This document shows positions 1 to 11,312 of a DNA stretch of 64,000 nucleotides, piece after piece. Each line of letters starts with the position of its first letter. The first letter of the stretch is position 1. Made by a program: the position numbers and the translations under genes. The notes below the pieces were generated by a model. The model did no database searches, was not told the DNA's origin, and worked only from the letters and a program-made list of their open reading frames with translations. This DNA comes from Ectobius pallidus (Eukaryota; Arthropoda; Insecta; Blattodea; Ectobiidae), in NCBI GenBank assembly GCA_964059195.1, contig CAXKWD010000001.1:220418484-220482483 (forward strand). Reading direction: 5' to 3'.

Positions 1-188
1 CTTCTACGGCGCAGTGCGCGTGCGTCATGCCTCCTCCGCTGACGCCACTTCCGTCGTGGAACCAGCCACGGGTGGGGATTCGTCTGGCGTTTGTTTGGTT
101 CCCCTGGTGAACACGCCGCTCCTGTCATACATTGACGAAACTTACTTTCGGAATACCCCTCGTATTTGTATTCCAAATTCATTATAAC
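1..188. other. Relatively GC-rich flank, no gene seen
   Basis: This stretch is more GC-rich than the rest of the window, and no open frame of useful length or recognisable motif was found. It ends in the left 8-bp target-site duplication of the following element. It may be the edge of a gene or element lying outside the window. Confidence 0.4.
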
Positions 189-1546
189 TAGGATTCGGAT
201 GTTTATGACCCAAAAAGTGAAGAATATGACTGCAAACATGCCCTTAAAATGACTAAATATGACCCAAAAGCCCTAAATATGACCCAATAAAATAACGTAA
301 TTTAAAAAAATAAATGTTCTAATTTAAAACTTTAAAATACACTAAATTCTTACATCACACGAATTCAACCAGATAATAAAATCAGGTAAACTGATGTAAA
401 AAAGTGCCAGTATGTTTTTGTTTAATCAGTTATGACTGCAATTATGATATGCAGAATATGTTTTTAAAAAAAATTGATTTCCAAGTTAAGCTCCAGATTT
501 ATTCATTAAGCAGGGCTTACGGAAGAAGAAAGGTCTACCATCTCGGCCACCTGGGTCATTTTAACGGTCTAGTTGGATAAGCGCATGTAAAACAATAGTG
601 TTTTTGTCATAGCTACCTGTATTTTAATTCCCAAGGCCTTATAAGATCACAGTAAAACAATAGGCTATGTTGTCAAGATAACTGATTTTCATTTTTTTTT
701 ATAAATTCTTTCGAATATGTATATTGTCATAAAATAGGCACTAAATTGAGCATTACTCCGAAACAGATCAACCGATTTTATTCATTATGAATAGACGTCT
801 TCCCATGGACATTGTAAATGTGTATACCAAGTTTCATAAAAATCCGGTAAAGCGTATTTGAGTTACCGCGTCTTTAAAATATACACTAAATTGGGATTTA
901 CTCCGGTACCGGTCTACCGATTTGGTCCAATATCAGTAGACGTCTTTCCACGTACATTATAAATGGGTATACAAAATTTCAAGAAAATCCAATAAAGCAT
1001 ATTTGAGTTATCGCGACTTCTTATATATATTAACATAAAAACACTAAATTCAACCAGATAAAAACTTTTTAAAAAATATTGGTGATTTACAGTTTTACTT
1101 GTAATGAACTTCTATTTTTAAAGAATTTGTTCCTGTTTGCTCGTTTAATCACCTCAAAATACTCCTAATATCTTTTAGACCTTGCCTGTCCCAATAAAAT
1201 ATGAAAAATTGCATTAATTAAAAAATGTAAGTTACCTATTCATTTGGCATAACCTAAAGCAAAACATTATAGTGATGCAATAAATTTCAAACTTAATTCG
1301 ACCATGTAGTACAAATACACTGTATAATTGTGCTCTTTTACAGAATTTATGACTGAAATATGACGTTAAATTACAAATATGTCCAAAATATGACCAAGAC
1401 CCAAAAATTACGAAAATATGAATTTATATCCAAAATAAAAACGCTCCGATCAGGATAGTAAATGTGCAGATCGTGTTTAATTTGTGTTTGCAGCGAGAAT
1501 GGAGGTTAAGATAAATATATGACAAGTCATAAACATCCGAACCCTA
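189..1546. mobile_element. hAT-like non-autonomous element, family A, with nested insertion
   Basis: The ends are inverted repeats (left TAGGATTCGGATGTTTATGA; the right end is its complement with TAGGG). The flanks ATTATAAC (181-188) and ATTATGAC (1547-1554) form an 8-bp target duplication with one change, as expected for hAT-type transposition. The interior is AT-rich with repeated TATGAC words and no transposase. A second member with the same ends lies at 7116-8294. A 671-bp SINE-like repeat is nested at 376-1046. Confidence 0.8.
376..1046 (-). repeat. 5'-truncated copy of the GTGCCAG composite repeat, nested
   Basis: It is flanked by a 14-bp direct repeat, AATTCAACCAGATA (362-375 and 1047-1060), typical of target-primed retrotransposition. 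It contains a tRNA-like segment (GGTGGCCGAGATGGTAGA on the minus strand) and degenerate units of about 150 bp that include CTCCGGTACCGGTC. Fuller relatives occur at 43407-44291 and 54771-55941. Confidence 0.65.
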
Positions 1547-1934
1547 ATTATGACCGTAGCCCACCCTGATTTTGGGTTTGTAGAAAAGAAGAATTAGAAT
1601 AGATCAAATAATTGTGAAGATATGTAGACTCCACTATTTCACCTTAAAATTAAACACATTCCAGAAGAAGTAAATAATAGATGACAAGGTATAAAGATAG
1701 GCTATGTAAGAATTTTTATTAATTCCTCATAGTTCCTACCAATGTATTCTTGTCAGAAACGATTTTGATAAAATGCTATTAAACTCTTTTATGTCTTTAT
1801 TGCAATCTAATCACATTTTATATTCCATTGTTTTATAATGATTAAGTTGTAATACAATACACCAATAAATGTCCAGGTTAATTCGTTTTGATAACTGCAT
1901 AAAAGCCCCCAAGAACATTGAAACAATTTTGATT
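1547..1934. other. Array unit upstream spacer, copy 1
   Basis: AT-rich spacer with no gene. From about 1690 it is homologous to the upstream regions of the other array copies (segments resembling GTCTTTATTGCAATCTAATC and TTTGATAACTGCAT), so it marks the left end of the duplicated unit. Unlike most other copies it lacks a CTTATC GATA-type site. Confidence 0.6.
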
Positions 1935-2052
1935 TAATGATGAACTATGTGGCTTTGATTTAGTATAAATAAAAGACCGTGGTCTTGAACCTCACCACAG
2001 TTCCCCTGAATTCTCAAGTCTTCAGCGCCTACAGAAGAAGCAAAGCTTGAAG
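1935..2052 (+). promoter_or_regulatory. Copy 1 promoter and non-coding exon 1
   Basis: The TATA box TATAAATA is at 1964-1971, with an initiator-like CACAGTTC near 1996-2003. Exon 1 runs from about 1998 to 2052 and ends AAG before the donor GTGAGAG. In six other copies the last exon-1 triplet is ATG; here it is AAG, so translation should start at the ATG in exon 2. The promoter is strongly conserved between copies. Confidence 0.8.
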
Positions 2053-2175
2053 GTGAGAGAGAATTTTTCACAGCTATTTAAAAATTAATAGTTTCCATTT
2101 ATAAAACAGTTCCATTACGAAAATACAGAACTGTACATGAAAATATATTTTGGTTAAGTGTGGAATTAATTAAAA

Positions 2176-3418
2176 TCTATATTAATAAAAGGAAGTGTCT
2201 GTCTGTCTGTCTGTCCGCGATGCCCAGCAAAATCTACTCAACGCAGAGATCTGAAATTTCAAACATAGGTGGAGATAAGGGTCGGAAAATGCACCTCGAA
2301 GCAGGAATTTTAATTTTCGCTTTCGTTCGTGAGTTATGAGTGAAAAAGGGCAGAAAACGTGCATTTTTTTCGTTTTCGAAGCATTGGTTTTCAGTAATAC
2401 ATTTCAATGTCAAATCAATTACAGTTGGCTTTGGCTATTTTCGTCATACCTTGGACATAAAAGCATCGCGATCGCTTGAATGTTGTAAGCTCATGCTGGT
2501 CGATTCATTTGTTTATAATGTCAAGGCACCCAGACATATGAAATTTTCAACCTACACCGAACAGGGATAATCAATATAGGCCTAAATATGGTCAAACATC
2601 TTCGATTTCGACGAAACTCACTATACAGGGGTTTTCTGGGCCTAGGAACTCGAATCTGAGGTCGATTTTACCAGGCAACGCTATCTAATCGTGGTATGTA
2701 ATTCACGTGATTTAGGTGTTAATAAATATAATGATTTAACTATTATGCTCTTAATTTGTAATTTTTGAAATAATTATTGCGGGCGATCGCTTGATTTTGT
2801 AAGTATATCCGGGACGATTCATTTGTCTAGAATGACAAGGCCAGCAAACATGAAATTTTCAACCTACACGGAAGAGGGGTAATCAATATAGGCCTAAATA
2901 TGGTCAAACATTGTCGATTTGGACGAAACTCACTATACAGGGGTTTTCTGGGCCTAGGAACTCGAATCTGAGGTCGATTTTACCAGGCAACGCTATCTAT
3001 TCGTGGTATGTAATTCACGTGATTTAGGTGTTAATAAATATAATGATTTAACTATTATGCTCTTAATTTGTAATTTTTGAAATAATTATCGCGGGTGATC
3101 GCTTGATTTTGTAAGTATATCCGGGACGATTCATTTGTCTAGAATGACAAGGCCAGCAAACATGAAATTTTCAACCTACACGGAAGAGGGGTAATCAATA
3201 TAGGCCTAAATATGGTCAAACATTGTCGATTTGGACGAAACTCACTATACAGGGGTTTTCTGGGCCAAGGAACTCGAATCTGAGGTCGATTTTACCAGGC
3301 GACGCTATCTAATCGTGGTATGTAATTCACGTGATTTAGGTGTTAATAAATATAATGATTTAACTATTATGCTCTTAATTTTTAATTTTATGAAATAATT
3401 ATCGCGGGCACAAGCTAG
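2176..3418 (+). mobile_element. Non-autonomous Helitron in intron 1 of copy 1
   Basis: It starts TCTATATTAATA, ends with a GC-rich tail and AGCTAG, and lies between A and T with no target duplication, the Helitron signature. Right after the 5' end comes a (TCTG)n tract (about 2197-2218). The body has three tandem units of about 313 bp (phase markers at 2468, 2783 and 3095). No Rep/helicase ORF is present, so it depends on a partner. Confidence 0.75.
2468..3408 (+). repeat. Three tandem units of about 313 bp inside the Helitron
   Basis: Units begin at GCGATCGC or GTGATCGC at 2468, 2783 and 3095, giving periods of 315 and 312. Units two and three are almost identical, while unit one has diverged in its first 100 bp. 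Each contains ATATAGGCCTAAATATGG and a segment reading CACTATACAGGGGTTTTCTG. Confidence 0.85.
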
Positions 3419-3636
3419 TTTGTAATAAAGAAGAATTTTGCGCATTTGCTCTCTTAATATAACATCTTTTGTGATGTGTTCATGTATTTTCCCCAATTCA
3501 TTTGGTATGATGAGAATGTACTTTTAGTTACTCGCCGCATGGAGCGCTAGTGTCGTCCAGGTAACATGTTGTCATAGGACTTTTAACACACAGTTTCTCT
3601 TCTGTATTAATACCTGTGGTATTATTGTCATTGCAG

Positions 3637-3888
3637 ATGAAGTTGGCACTACTGCTCTTTGTTTTGGCAGTCTGCATGGCTACTGGATTCAGTAGTGACC
3701 GTAAGTTTGTAACTTTCTTAACAGTTGGTCACAATCTCTACATGCTCAGATGCTCAGATGTAAATTGAACTTTTTTTCTTGCAGCTGCTTTTAAGTTATG
3801 TACGAAAATGATTGACTGTTCTCCGGGAGAAATCTGCCACACTAAATGGCCACTTCCAGTTGGCTTCTGCAAGAAAATACCGGACTGA
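3637..3888 (+). CDS. Small secreted four-Cys peptide, array copy 1
   Basis: Exon 2 (3637-3700) starts at ATG after an AG acceptor and encodes M-K-L plus a hydrophobic signal peptide ending near C-M-A-T-G. Intron 2 is 3701-3784 (phase 1). Exon 3 (3785-3888) encodes the mature part with spacing C-x5-C-x5-C-x10-C; total 55 residues. The family function is unknown; the layout fits an exported disulfide-rich peptide. Oddity: compared with copy 2, a 5-bp deletion just after CCGGA moves the frame onto a TGA, so the usual P-P-Q-x-Y tail is lost, although its codons survive untranslated downstream. No Cys follows the G-F at the end of the signal region. Confidence 0.85.
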
Positions 3889-3955
3889 GCCACCACAACG
3901 GTATTAGTACCAAGGAGCAACGGAGCCGCCATATTGGTACTGAGACCACAATATG

Positions 3956-3961
3956 AATAAA
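3956..3961 (+). terminator. Copy 1 poly(A) signal
   Basis: AATAAA about 70 bp after the stop, followed by CACAGAGCAATGACA and a T-rich stretch, conserved in nearly all copies. Confidence 0.85.
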
Positions 3962-4067
3962 GTCTCCACAGAGCAATGACAATCCACTTGTTATCATTTC
4001 TTCACCACCCTAATCCATTTCTTCAAGTGGACATCATACTTAGCAAACACTCACCGCTGAGTTTGTT

Positions 4068-4202
4068 GCCAGGAGCAAAGATGACCGGTACGTAAGACTG
4101 AAAACCTTACAAATTCACATGCCGCATGTCATAAAACCTATGACCTCAACCTCATGGAACCCTAAGGGCCTCCATGGTTTGTATAGGAATTACTTTGCTT
4201 TT
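4068..4202 (+). repeat. 3' fragment of a tRNA-derived SINE
   Basis: The segment from GCCAGGAGCAAAGATG to GGCCTCCATGGTTTGTATAG matches, with decay, the 3' half of the better preserved SINE at 16060-16320 (GGCCTCCATGGCCTGTATAG). The tRNA-like head is missing. Confidence 0.6.
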
Positions 4203-4252
4203 ACTTGGTGGGTCAGTGACATGAAACTTTGTGTGTTGGGTTAGTACTCAAA

Positions 4253-4539
4253 AACTAAACTCCGTGGCGGTACATCCCTGGAGGGACTTGGCCTACCACC
4301 CGACCGCTGGATTGGGGGGCATGTGGTCAGCATGCCGACACCCACGGCCGTTAATGGTGGTTTTCTGGACCGGAGCCGCTACTTCTCAATCAAGTAGCTC
4401 CTCAATTTGGAATCACGAGGCTGAGTGCACCCCTACCAGACCTCCCTACCTCAGAAAAATTCGAGGAGGCACCGGGAATCGAACCCGGGCCGACGGATCT
4501 GTAGTCAGCGACGCTAACCACAAGACCACGCCGGCGGAC
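4253..4539 (-). mobile_element. tRNA-derived SINE
   Basis: It is flanked by an exact 11-bp duplication, TAGTACTCAAA (4242-4252 and 4540-4550). Read on the minus strand it begins with a tRNA-like head containing box A-like GTGGTCTTGTGGTTAGC and box B GGTTCGATTCC, followed by an unrelated body. It inserted into the 3' end of the LINE fragment next to it. Confidence 0.8.
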
Positions 4540-4550
4540 TAGTACTCAAA

Positions 4551-5530
4551 GACTTACTTATTTAGTTATTCAATGACAATAGACAGTTCCTAAGCAAGCT
4601 AAAGGAATATTACCTATTTTATGGAACCCGAAGGTTCATTGCCGCGCTTATCTGAATCCGCAATTCAACCCTATTCTGTGCTAACTCCATCCAATCATCC
4701 CCCACAAATCCTACTTCCCATAAATCCGTTCTAAGATTGTCCTCCCACCTACGTCTAGGTCTTCCACGTGGTCGTTTCCCTTCGGGTCTCCCAGTCAATA
4801 CTTTTGAGATATGTCTTTCCTCCCCATTGCGTGCAACATGTCCAGCCCATTTCATCCTTCGCGATTTAATTACCCTTACTATATGTGGTGATGCGTACAG
4901 GTCCTGAAGCTCATCGTTATGCAATTTTCTCCTGTCCCCATTTTCATCCCTCTTGGGCCCAAATATTTTTCGAAGCACCCTGTTTTCAAAAACTCTCAGA
5001 CTATGTTCTTCCTGATCAGTTAGCAGCCATGTCTCACATGCATATAATACAAAATATTAATTTTTAGATTTCTGGACAGAAGACGAGACGATAAGAGTTT
5101 CTGAACTGCATAAAAACAAGCATTTCCTGATTTGAGTCTACACTTAACTTCTGCCTTAATAATTATTATTTGTATCTGTAATTACTGTTCCCAGATATTT
5201 GAATTCCTCCACTTGTTCAAACGATTTACCAGCTATTCTAATATTTTGAGGAGCATTATTTTGACGTTCCATGATCATACACTTAGTTTTTTCTGTATTA
5301 ATTTTCAATCCAACATTCCAGCAGGCATCGAAAGAACTTTCTGCATTTCTCTCGATTATGTTTATTTCATCGCCCAACAAGCAAACGTCATCTGCATAAG
5401 CTAAAATCGGGTGACTACCATTTAATTCTAGGCCTACGTTGTTTTCCTGAACTTTCCTAATGGCATATTCCAAAGCGAAATTAAAAAGTAAAGGTTGCGT
5501 TGTCGAATTATTTTGTACATCCGGTTTAAC
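4551..5530 (-). mobile_element. 5'-truncated non-LTR retrotransposon (family RW)
   Basis: Minus-strand frames 5473-5156 and 4978-4619 belong to one reverse transcriptase with a frame break between them. The first carries the catalytic A-Y-A-D-D box followed by a KYLG motif. The second is the C-terminal region with HVARN, a basic GKRPRGRPRRRWEDN block and an end in AAMNLRVP. The 3' end carries TAAG-like repeats. Related fragments lie at 45390-45560, 48436-48600 and 50020-50745. Confidence 0.8.
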
Positions 5531-5559
5531 AGGAATTAACTCCTATTGCATTATTTCAA

Positions 5560-5990
5560 AATTGTATTATTTCAAAATATCATTATATTTTCGAATATTG
5601 CACAATAAGATATTTTTAGGAACTACGGGGGCTAATTTTTTCAACCTCCGATGTGGTGTAAAATGAAAACCAGAGTGAAGATCAAAACTTCTAGCTACTT
5701 CTCTACATAGTGGCAATCCGATTGAAACATTTGTCGTAGCGTGGTACCAACTTTCCAAAAAGTTCTTCATAGAAGATTGTCGTCAGCGTATTGAGAAGCG
5801 TCTTCACGGCATTTTGAAGTATTTTGAAATTCTTCGTTGGTGTGGAAGCGCTGTCCTCCCAGATCTTTCTTCAGCTACCAAAAAAGATAAAAGTTACTCG
5901 GCACGGGAACGTGTTTTTGAAATCGATCATGAGAGGGGATGAAACGTGGTTACGTTACGACAATCTAGATACTATAGTGGAGGCTAGACC
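5560..5990. pseudogene. Decayed DNA-transposon debris
   Basis: No intact frame. A + strand stretch near 5930-5970 reads R-G-D-E-T-W-L-R-Y, resembling the GDETW box of Tc1/mariner-type transposases, but it is surrounded by stops. Identification is weak. Confidence 0.3.
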
Positions 5991-6396
5991 TATGTAGACA
6001 GTCGGGACGCTTTGAGGATTAAGCCATTGTCTGGCACTTAAGGAGTGGTATATGGTACTGACTGAAGGCACTCGTCTGGTGCCCACGTGGAGTCATAGCT
6101 TAATGTCAAAAATTCAGAAATGAGCATTGATTGGTTGCACACGAAATTCTATTGGCTGTCAGGCAAGTTCAACATGCTGAAAATCCAGAATATACAACTC
6201 TATTGTCCAAGACACCCTCATTTCAAGTTATTTACTGCGGATTATGAGGGTCTGTTGAAGAAAGTTGTATATGTAGAAGTTGGCTCCACTATACCATTTT
6301 GTATATAATTCACTTCTGCAACTGGCAATGCCCGGTGTCAGAACAAAAAATTACTGTTAGAATTACAAAAGTATAACTTACAGTAAGCATAAGCAT

Positions 6397-6639
6397 GTCC
6401 GCCGCCGTGGGTGAGTCGGTAGCGCTCCTGCCTTCCACTCCGGCGGCCCGGGTTCGATTCCCGGCCGGGTTGGGGATTTTTCAGTAGTGAAAAATTTCTT
6501 TCCCGGGTTCAGGACTGGGTGTGTGTATGTGTCCTTAGGTTTAAGTAGGTAGGGGACTGGCGCACCCCGGTAACAAATCCGCTGTGAATATCCCCTTACG
6601 GGATCCCCAGGGGTCGCTTGCGACCCAGAGGAGTAACTA
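6397..6639 (+). mobile_element. tRNA-derived SINE with perfect target duplication
   Basis: A 243-bp element between 12-bp repeats AAGCATAAGCAT (6385-6396, 6640-6651). The head GCCGCCGTGGGTGAGTCGGT with CTGCCTTCCACTCC and box B GGGTTCGATTCCCGG resembles tRNA-Gly(TCC). The body contains GTAACAAATCCGCTGTGAAT. It is not a functional tRNA gene: the acceptor strands do not pair and no mature 3' end is present. Confidence 0.85.
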
Positions 6640-6792
6640 AAGCATAAGCATAGCTTACAGAACAACAGAAAGAAAGCAACACCAAAGAGAGGGAAAAGAA
6701 AACAAACAACAACAACAAAAAATCACTAATTCCTATCGTAGCTCATTACTGAGTAATTCCTAAATTCTTCTAAATTAACATCTAGCTACTAA

Positions 6793-6999
6793 TTAAATAT
6801 GTGTCAGCTTATTTTTAAATGATTTCACTCGTAGAGGACTGTCTTGAAAAACTTCTGCAGGTAGGTTATTCCAGTCTGTAATTGTGCGATTTACAAAGGA
6901 AAATTTTCCAGTATCAAAAGAAAAATGCAAACAATAGGTGCACACAGATTTCCCGAACAAACCCCAAGATTTGGCTCCCACACCAAAGAAGAATTTCAA
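6793..6999 (-). pseudogene. Non-LTR reverse transcriptase C-terminal fragment
   Basis: The 68-codon minus frame ends with a motif of the type F-V-N-R-T-I-T-D-W-N-N-L-P, then a short basic tail and stop. This is the usual C-terminus of Jockey/CR1-like reverse transcriptases. Upstream coding sequence is missing. Confidence 0.6.
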
Positions 7000-7115
7000 A
7001 ATGCCGTGAAGACCAGGTAATTTGTGATCAGGGTTGCCTTCCCTTAGCTAACTACTCACTGGTTTTGGTTCACCCTGGGTATTTTATTTCCCCAGTACCC
7101 ACCATATCTGATGAG

Positions 7116-8294
7116 TAGGGTTCGGATGTTTATGACATGTCATATTTTTATCCTGACCACCATTCTCGCCACAAATACATATTAAACACAAATTGCACTG
7201 TTGTTATATTTTTGGGACCGTTTTTATTTTGCATATAAAGTCATATTTTGGTCATTTTAATGATCTTTGTCATATTTCGGCCATATTTGTAAAGTAACGT
7301 CATATTAGAACCCAAATGTCTCACATCGGCAGGATTAAAGCATAGCATTAATTTTGGACCGCGCTTCTATAACTCAATTATCAGAAAATATCCTGATCTC
7401 TCAGCATACTCCACTGTTAAATTTAATAGATATGTAAAGAATTTTTTGTAATTTTTTAGCTTTTAAGTAATTTTTGTTTAATTCCTTTTATGTATTTATG
7501 TTTAATATTTATTACTTTCTTTTTTAGTTAAGCACATTATAAACTCTATTTCTTTGTCTCTCCTCTTTCTTCACTTTGATATTTTTGAAACGGCACCCGA
7601 GCACGAGCAGTCTTGCTCATTTGGGTGTATTACTAAATTTAATACTTCTTGTGAAGATATAGCCTATATTTCTTTTCCTCTTTTTAAATAGTAGTTGTAG
7701 TTAATTTTGAAATTTGAAAATTACTTTATTTTACTTGTATAAATATGTATTTGTATTTGTATTTGCAATTCTATGTAATAATGTAAATAAATAAAATAAA
7801 TAAATAAATAATTTTCAATAATAAATTCGGTAAAAGAGCACAACTATGCGACATGTGCACTAGATTATTGACTTTAAATTTTTCCGAAAAAGAGTCACGA
7901 ATATTTTGGTTTTACTGTAACTGAAATGCGAAGAGACAATAACAAGTAATAGCACAATTACCTCTTCCTCCTGTTGTTAACTTCCAATAGACATGTTTTA
8001 AAAAAATCTTCAGTTCACATTTGCAGTGGTATCTGGAAACATTAACATATTAGAAGTTCTTTACAAGTAAAACTGTAAATCACCTGTAAAATTGTTAAAA
8101 AGTGATTATCTGATTAAATTAATGTGATGTAATAATTTAGTGTCATTAAACGTTTTAAATTGAACATATATTTTTAGAAAATACGTCCATTTATGAGGAC
8201 ATATTTAGGATTTTTGGGTCATATTTAGTCATTTTTAAGGCCATATTTGCAGTCATATTTTCCACACTTTTAGGTCATAAACATCCAAACCCTA
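7116..8294. mobile_element. hAT-like non-autonomous element, family A (second copy)
   Basis: Terminal inverted repeats TAGGGTTCGGATGTTTATGA and its complement are flanked by an exact 8-bp duplication CTGATGAG (7108-7115, 8295-8302). The interior matches 189-1546 in reverse orientation, interrupted by a LINE 3' end at about 7307-7812. Confidence 0.85.
7307..7812 (+). mobile_element. LINE 3' end nested in hAT family A
   Basis: The frame 7308-7451 encodes the last 47 residues of a reverse transcriptase (INFGPRFYNS, ending NRYVKNFL, then stop). An AT-rich 3' UTR with GAGCACGAGCAGTCTTGCTC and a terminal AATAAATAAATA tail follows. It interrupts the hAT sequence after CGTCATATT. The same LINE end occurs reversed at 26920-27320. 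Confidence 0.75.
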
Positions 8295-8382
8295 CTGATG
8301 AGCTTTCCCCTATCCGCCACCTGGGGAAAGGCCTGATGGGAGACCAGCAACACCACTCAGTGATAATTGCAGATAGAGTGTG

Positions 8383-8539
8383 CTTATCTAAGCCTCCACG
8401 ACTATAACGAATTGTTTTAATGTTGAACTATGTGGCTTTGGTCTAGTTAGTATAAATAAAAGACTGTGGTCTTGAACGTCATCACAGTTCTCCTGAATTC
8501 TCAAGTCTTCAGCGCCTACAGAAGAAGCAAAGCTTGATG
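8383..8539 (+). promoter_or_regulatory. Copy 2 promoter and exon 1
   Basis: CTTATC (a GATAAG site on the minus strand) at 8383-8388 lies 68 bp before TATAAATA (8451-8458). An initiator-like ATCACAGTTC is at 8481-8490. Exon 1 ends with ATG (8537-8539) immediately before donor GTAAGAG; splicing to exon 2 gives ATG-ATG-AAG in frame, so either Met could start the protein. Confidence 0.8.
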
Positions 8540-8679
8540 GTAAGAGAGAATTTATCATAGCAATTTAAAACTTAATATTTTTCATTTACAAAAGAGCTGC
8601 ATTACGAAAATACAAAACTGTACACTGCGATCCACAAATCTAGAAATTAACCCTTATGTTATGAGTCACAAAAAAAGTT

Positions 8680-9883
8680 CCCACTTACAACCCCGCTCTT
8701 GTCTGCAATTTGTCTATGCAATTCTGTTCTCATTTCGAAACTAGATTAGACGAAATACGTTTAGGATATTCCTTTCAGGTAAAAGGTAGTGGCTCCCTCG
8801 TACCAGCGCTTCGTACTTAAAGAGTAAGGCAATTATTCCTTTAAGGATTATCACAACCTATTCTGACAAACACAGAGCACTAAACGTAAAGGACAACAAC
8901 TCATAACTAGAGACCGGATTTTAAAGGGAAAATTTTCCCCCAAAAAAGGACGAAAAAAGGGAAAATTATTGCCAAAAAAAGGTGGGGAAAAAAGGGAAAA
9001 TTATTGCCAAAAAAAGGTGGGAAAAAAGGGATATAAAAGTAAGAGAGTGTAAAAATTCAACAGAGAGATACATGTTTGTTTTATGTAAAGCCTTTGCTTG
9101 CTCTACAGCTGCTGATTCTGTCACATCTAATGACTTAAGAAATGTTTTGATCTTGTTGAAATTCTCACAGAGGAAAACAGCACACGAAATCCATGTTCCC
9201 CACCTTGTTATAATGAGAAACTTAGGCAATGCCAAGCCTGTGATTTCCCTGTAACGCTCTATTCTGCTGAGATGAATTATTTTTCCAATGGTGAATCAGT
9301 GAAAACAATTTTTAATGTTTCCATATTACCAAATACTGGGTAATTTACGAATTTTTCAAAATAAATTAGCAAAAAAGGTACTGGAAAGGGAAAGTTCATA
9401 AAAAAAGGGAAATGGGCCTAAAAAAGGGAAAAAAGGGACGTTAAAACCAGGTCATTTGCAGTTGAAAGTTACTCAGTAATGTCCTGTTCAATTTTATCAC
9501 GTTTTGTGATGAAATATAAAAAAAGGAATTCCCTTTAAAATCCGGTCTCTACTCATAACCGTACATGGTGTAATTCGTATCGCCTCTGTAACATGCACCC
9601 AACAACGAAACAACACCGGTGCACATTTACATGTACAAAGAATAACCTCAAGAAGTGAACGCCAATTTGCGAACACCCGGTATACCATTGAAATATATTT
9701 TCCGGTGTTCCTCTGAATATTTAGATTTAGGATGGTAAACCCTAAAAAATAGCGCAAGATCCGCGATTCAAGTCCCAGTTGTAGAAATGTACCCCATTTC
9801 TTTTTTATATACACGAAACCATTAGCCTAAATATCACGTAACGAACTAGGCAAAACTGGTGCAACGCCGGGTACACCAGCTGG
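8680..9883 (+). repeat. Helitron-like 3' segment in intron 1 of copy 2
   Basis: A block shared with copies 3 (about 17820-19164) and 6 (about 37665-38206), ending GCAACGCCGGGTACACCAGC then TGG|T. In the other copies the end is CTAG|T, a hairpin-plus-CTAG Helitron-type terminus. No 5' end was identified. It contains the hAT insertion at 8908-9551. Confidence 0.55.
8908..9551. mobile_element. hAT-like MITE, 644 bp
   Basis: Inverted ends TAGAGACCGGATTTTAAAGG and complement; exact 8-bp duplication CTCATAAC (8900-8907, 9552-9559). The interior is rich in GGGAAAA and AAAAAAGG words and has no transposase. Confidence 0.85.
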
Positions 9884-9983
9884 TAGAATGTAAAAAGAAA
9901 CAGTTGTAGTCGTAAACTGATTCCAGGGTTGGCGACCATGGAGTTTTGAACAGTCATGTCTTTTGGTTATTTTGCTTTCCAAA

Positions 9984-10760
9984 CAGGGACGTATCCAAAA
10001 TATTTTTTCGGGAGGGGCTATATAAGTCTAACACTGTTATCACTAGGGCCCGGAAATTTATGAAATTCATATTTTTAATAATGCAAATTATTACAAGGTG
10101 TCAAAGAAATATTAAGAAATTGATGGTTTAATTTTGCATATTTTGTTAGTTTTGCAATGATGCATCATATTTGCTCAATATTAAAATATTTGTGTATATT
10201 TAACCAATTTGTCACATTTATAACAGCATATTATGAGAGATGTCAAATATTGTGCATATCTCTGTTAATTAAAAAAAAAAGCTATTTGGCTAAGTGAATG
10301 TTTTGGAAACCGACTATAAAATTTATTGATAGTAAATAGACTATATTTTTTTGTAACCGATTATATAATATTAAAGCAACGTTATATACATTTTTTTTTT
10401 CAATTTACTAAAATTTATTGCAATAACTTAACCTTGTTTTATTTTAATTTTTATTATGTAATTCATAAGACTTATACTATCTTTTAAAATTCGTGATGTA
10501 ATTCAGCCAACAACAGAACGTCTAGTACAGTAATAAATTTACTTAAATAATAGAGCATACCTCATTTTTCCGGAGCATATTTCAGAAATTTCAGGTAAAA
10601 ATTCGATGTTAGGCTGAATATTGTAAGGATGTGCAATTAAACTGTCTACTAGACCTATTTGTCAAATTAAAATGTTCTTATGTGCAACATATTAGCATTA
10701 CTTAACGTTTCGGGGAGGGGGGGCTGTAGCCCCCTCAGCCCCCCTCTGAATACGCCCCTG
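9984..10760. mobile_element. hAT-like MITE, 777 bp
   Basis: Ends CAGGGACGTATCCAAAAT and, on the complement, CAGGGGCGTATTCAGAG. Flanks TTTCCAAA and TCTCCAGA form a degenerate 8-bp duplication of the TTTCCACA found at the same place in copy 3. It sits shortly before exon 2 of copy 2. Confidence 0.75.
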
Positions 10761-10850
10761 TCTCCAGAAATAACTAATAGCCATTGAGATCGCGGTTTGG
10801 GTATTTCCAATGATCAAATAATAATAGACATTGTATTACTGTTATTACAG

Positions 10851-11112
10851 ATGAAGTTGGTACTACTGCTCTTTGTTTTGGTCGCCTGCATGGCTACTGG
10901 CTTCTGTTGGCGTAAGTTTGTATTTTTCTTAACAGTTGGTCACAATCTGCAGATTTCATGCTAAGATGTAATTGGACTGTTTTCTTGCAGCTACCTTCTG
11001 TAGGGAAGACTCTAGTTGTCCTCCCGGGCACTCCTGCAAGAAGATCTGGCCAATTCCATTTGGTGTCTGCAGGCCAATGCCGGAACCAACTAAGCCACCA
11101 CAATGGTATTAG
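10851..11112 (+). CDS. Small secreted four-Cys peptide, array copy 2
   Basis: Exon 2 (10851-10911) encodes the signal peptide, ending G-F-C-W. Intron 2 is 10912-10990, phase 1. Exon 3 (10991-11112) encodes C-x5-C-x5-C-x10-C, with a P-P-G motif after the second Cys and G-V before the last, then a Pro-rich tail ending P-P-Q-W-Y before TAG; 60 residues (61 if exon 1 supplies Met). A fifth Cys lies in G-F-C at the signal border; whether it is in the mature peptide depends on the cleavage site. Compared with paralogs, the downstream poly(A) hexamer is destroyed. Confidence 0.88.
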
Positions 11113-11312
11113 TGCCAAGGACCAACTGAGAAGAAAAATGGCATTGAGTTCACAATATGAAAACAGTCTCCACAGAGCAATGACATCCACTTGTTATCAT
11201 TTATTCACCACCCTAGTCCATTCCTTCAAGTGGACATCATACTTAGCAAACACTCACCGCTGAATATTGATATTCACTCCCTGTGGAATTGTGCTCTTCC
11301 AGGGCCATATTT

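Noticed and set aside
2340..2570. 76-codon + strand frame
   Set aside because: Lies inside the Helitron and follows its repeat sequence; no coding signature.
4231..4542. 103-codon + strand frame
   Set aside because: It runs antisense through a tRNA-derived SINE with a perfect target duplication; composition follows the SINE.
6397..6470. Possible functional tRNA-Gly gene
   Set aside because: The acceptor arm does not close, a SINE body continues directly, and a target duplication flanks the whole unit.
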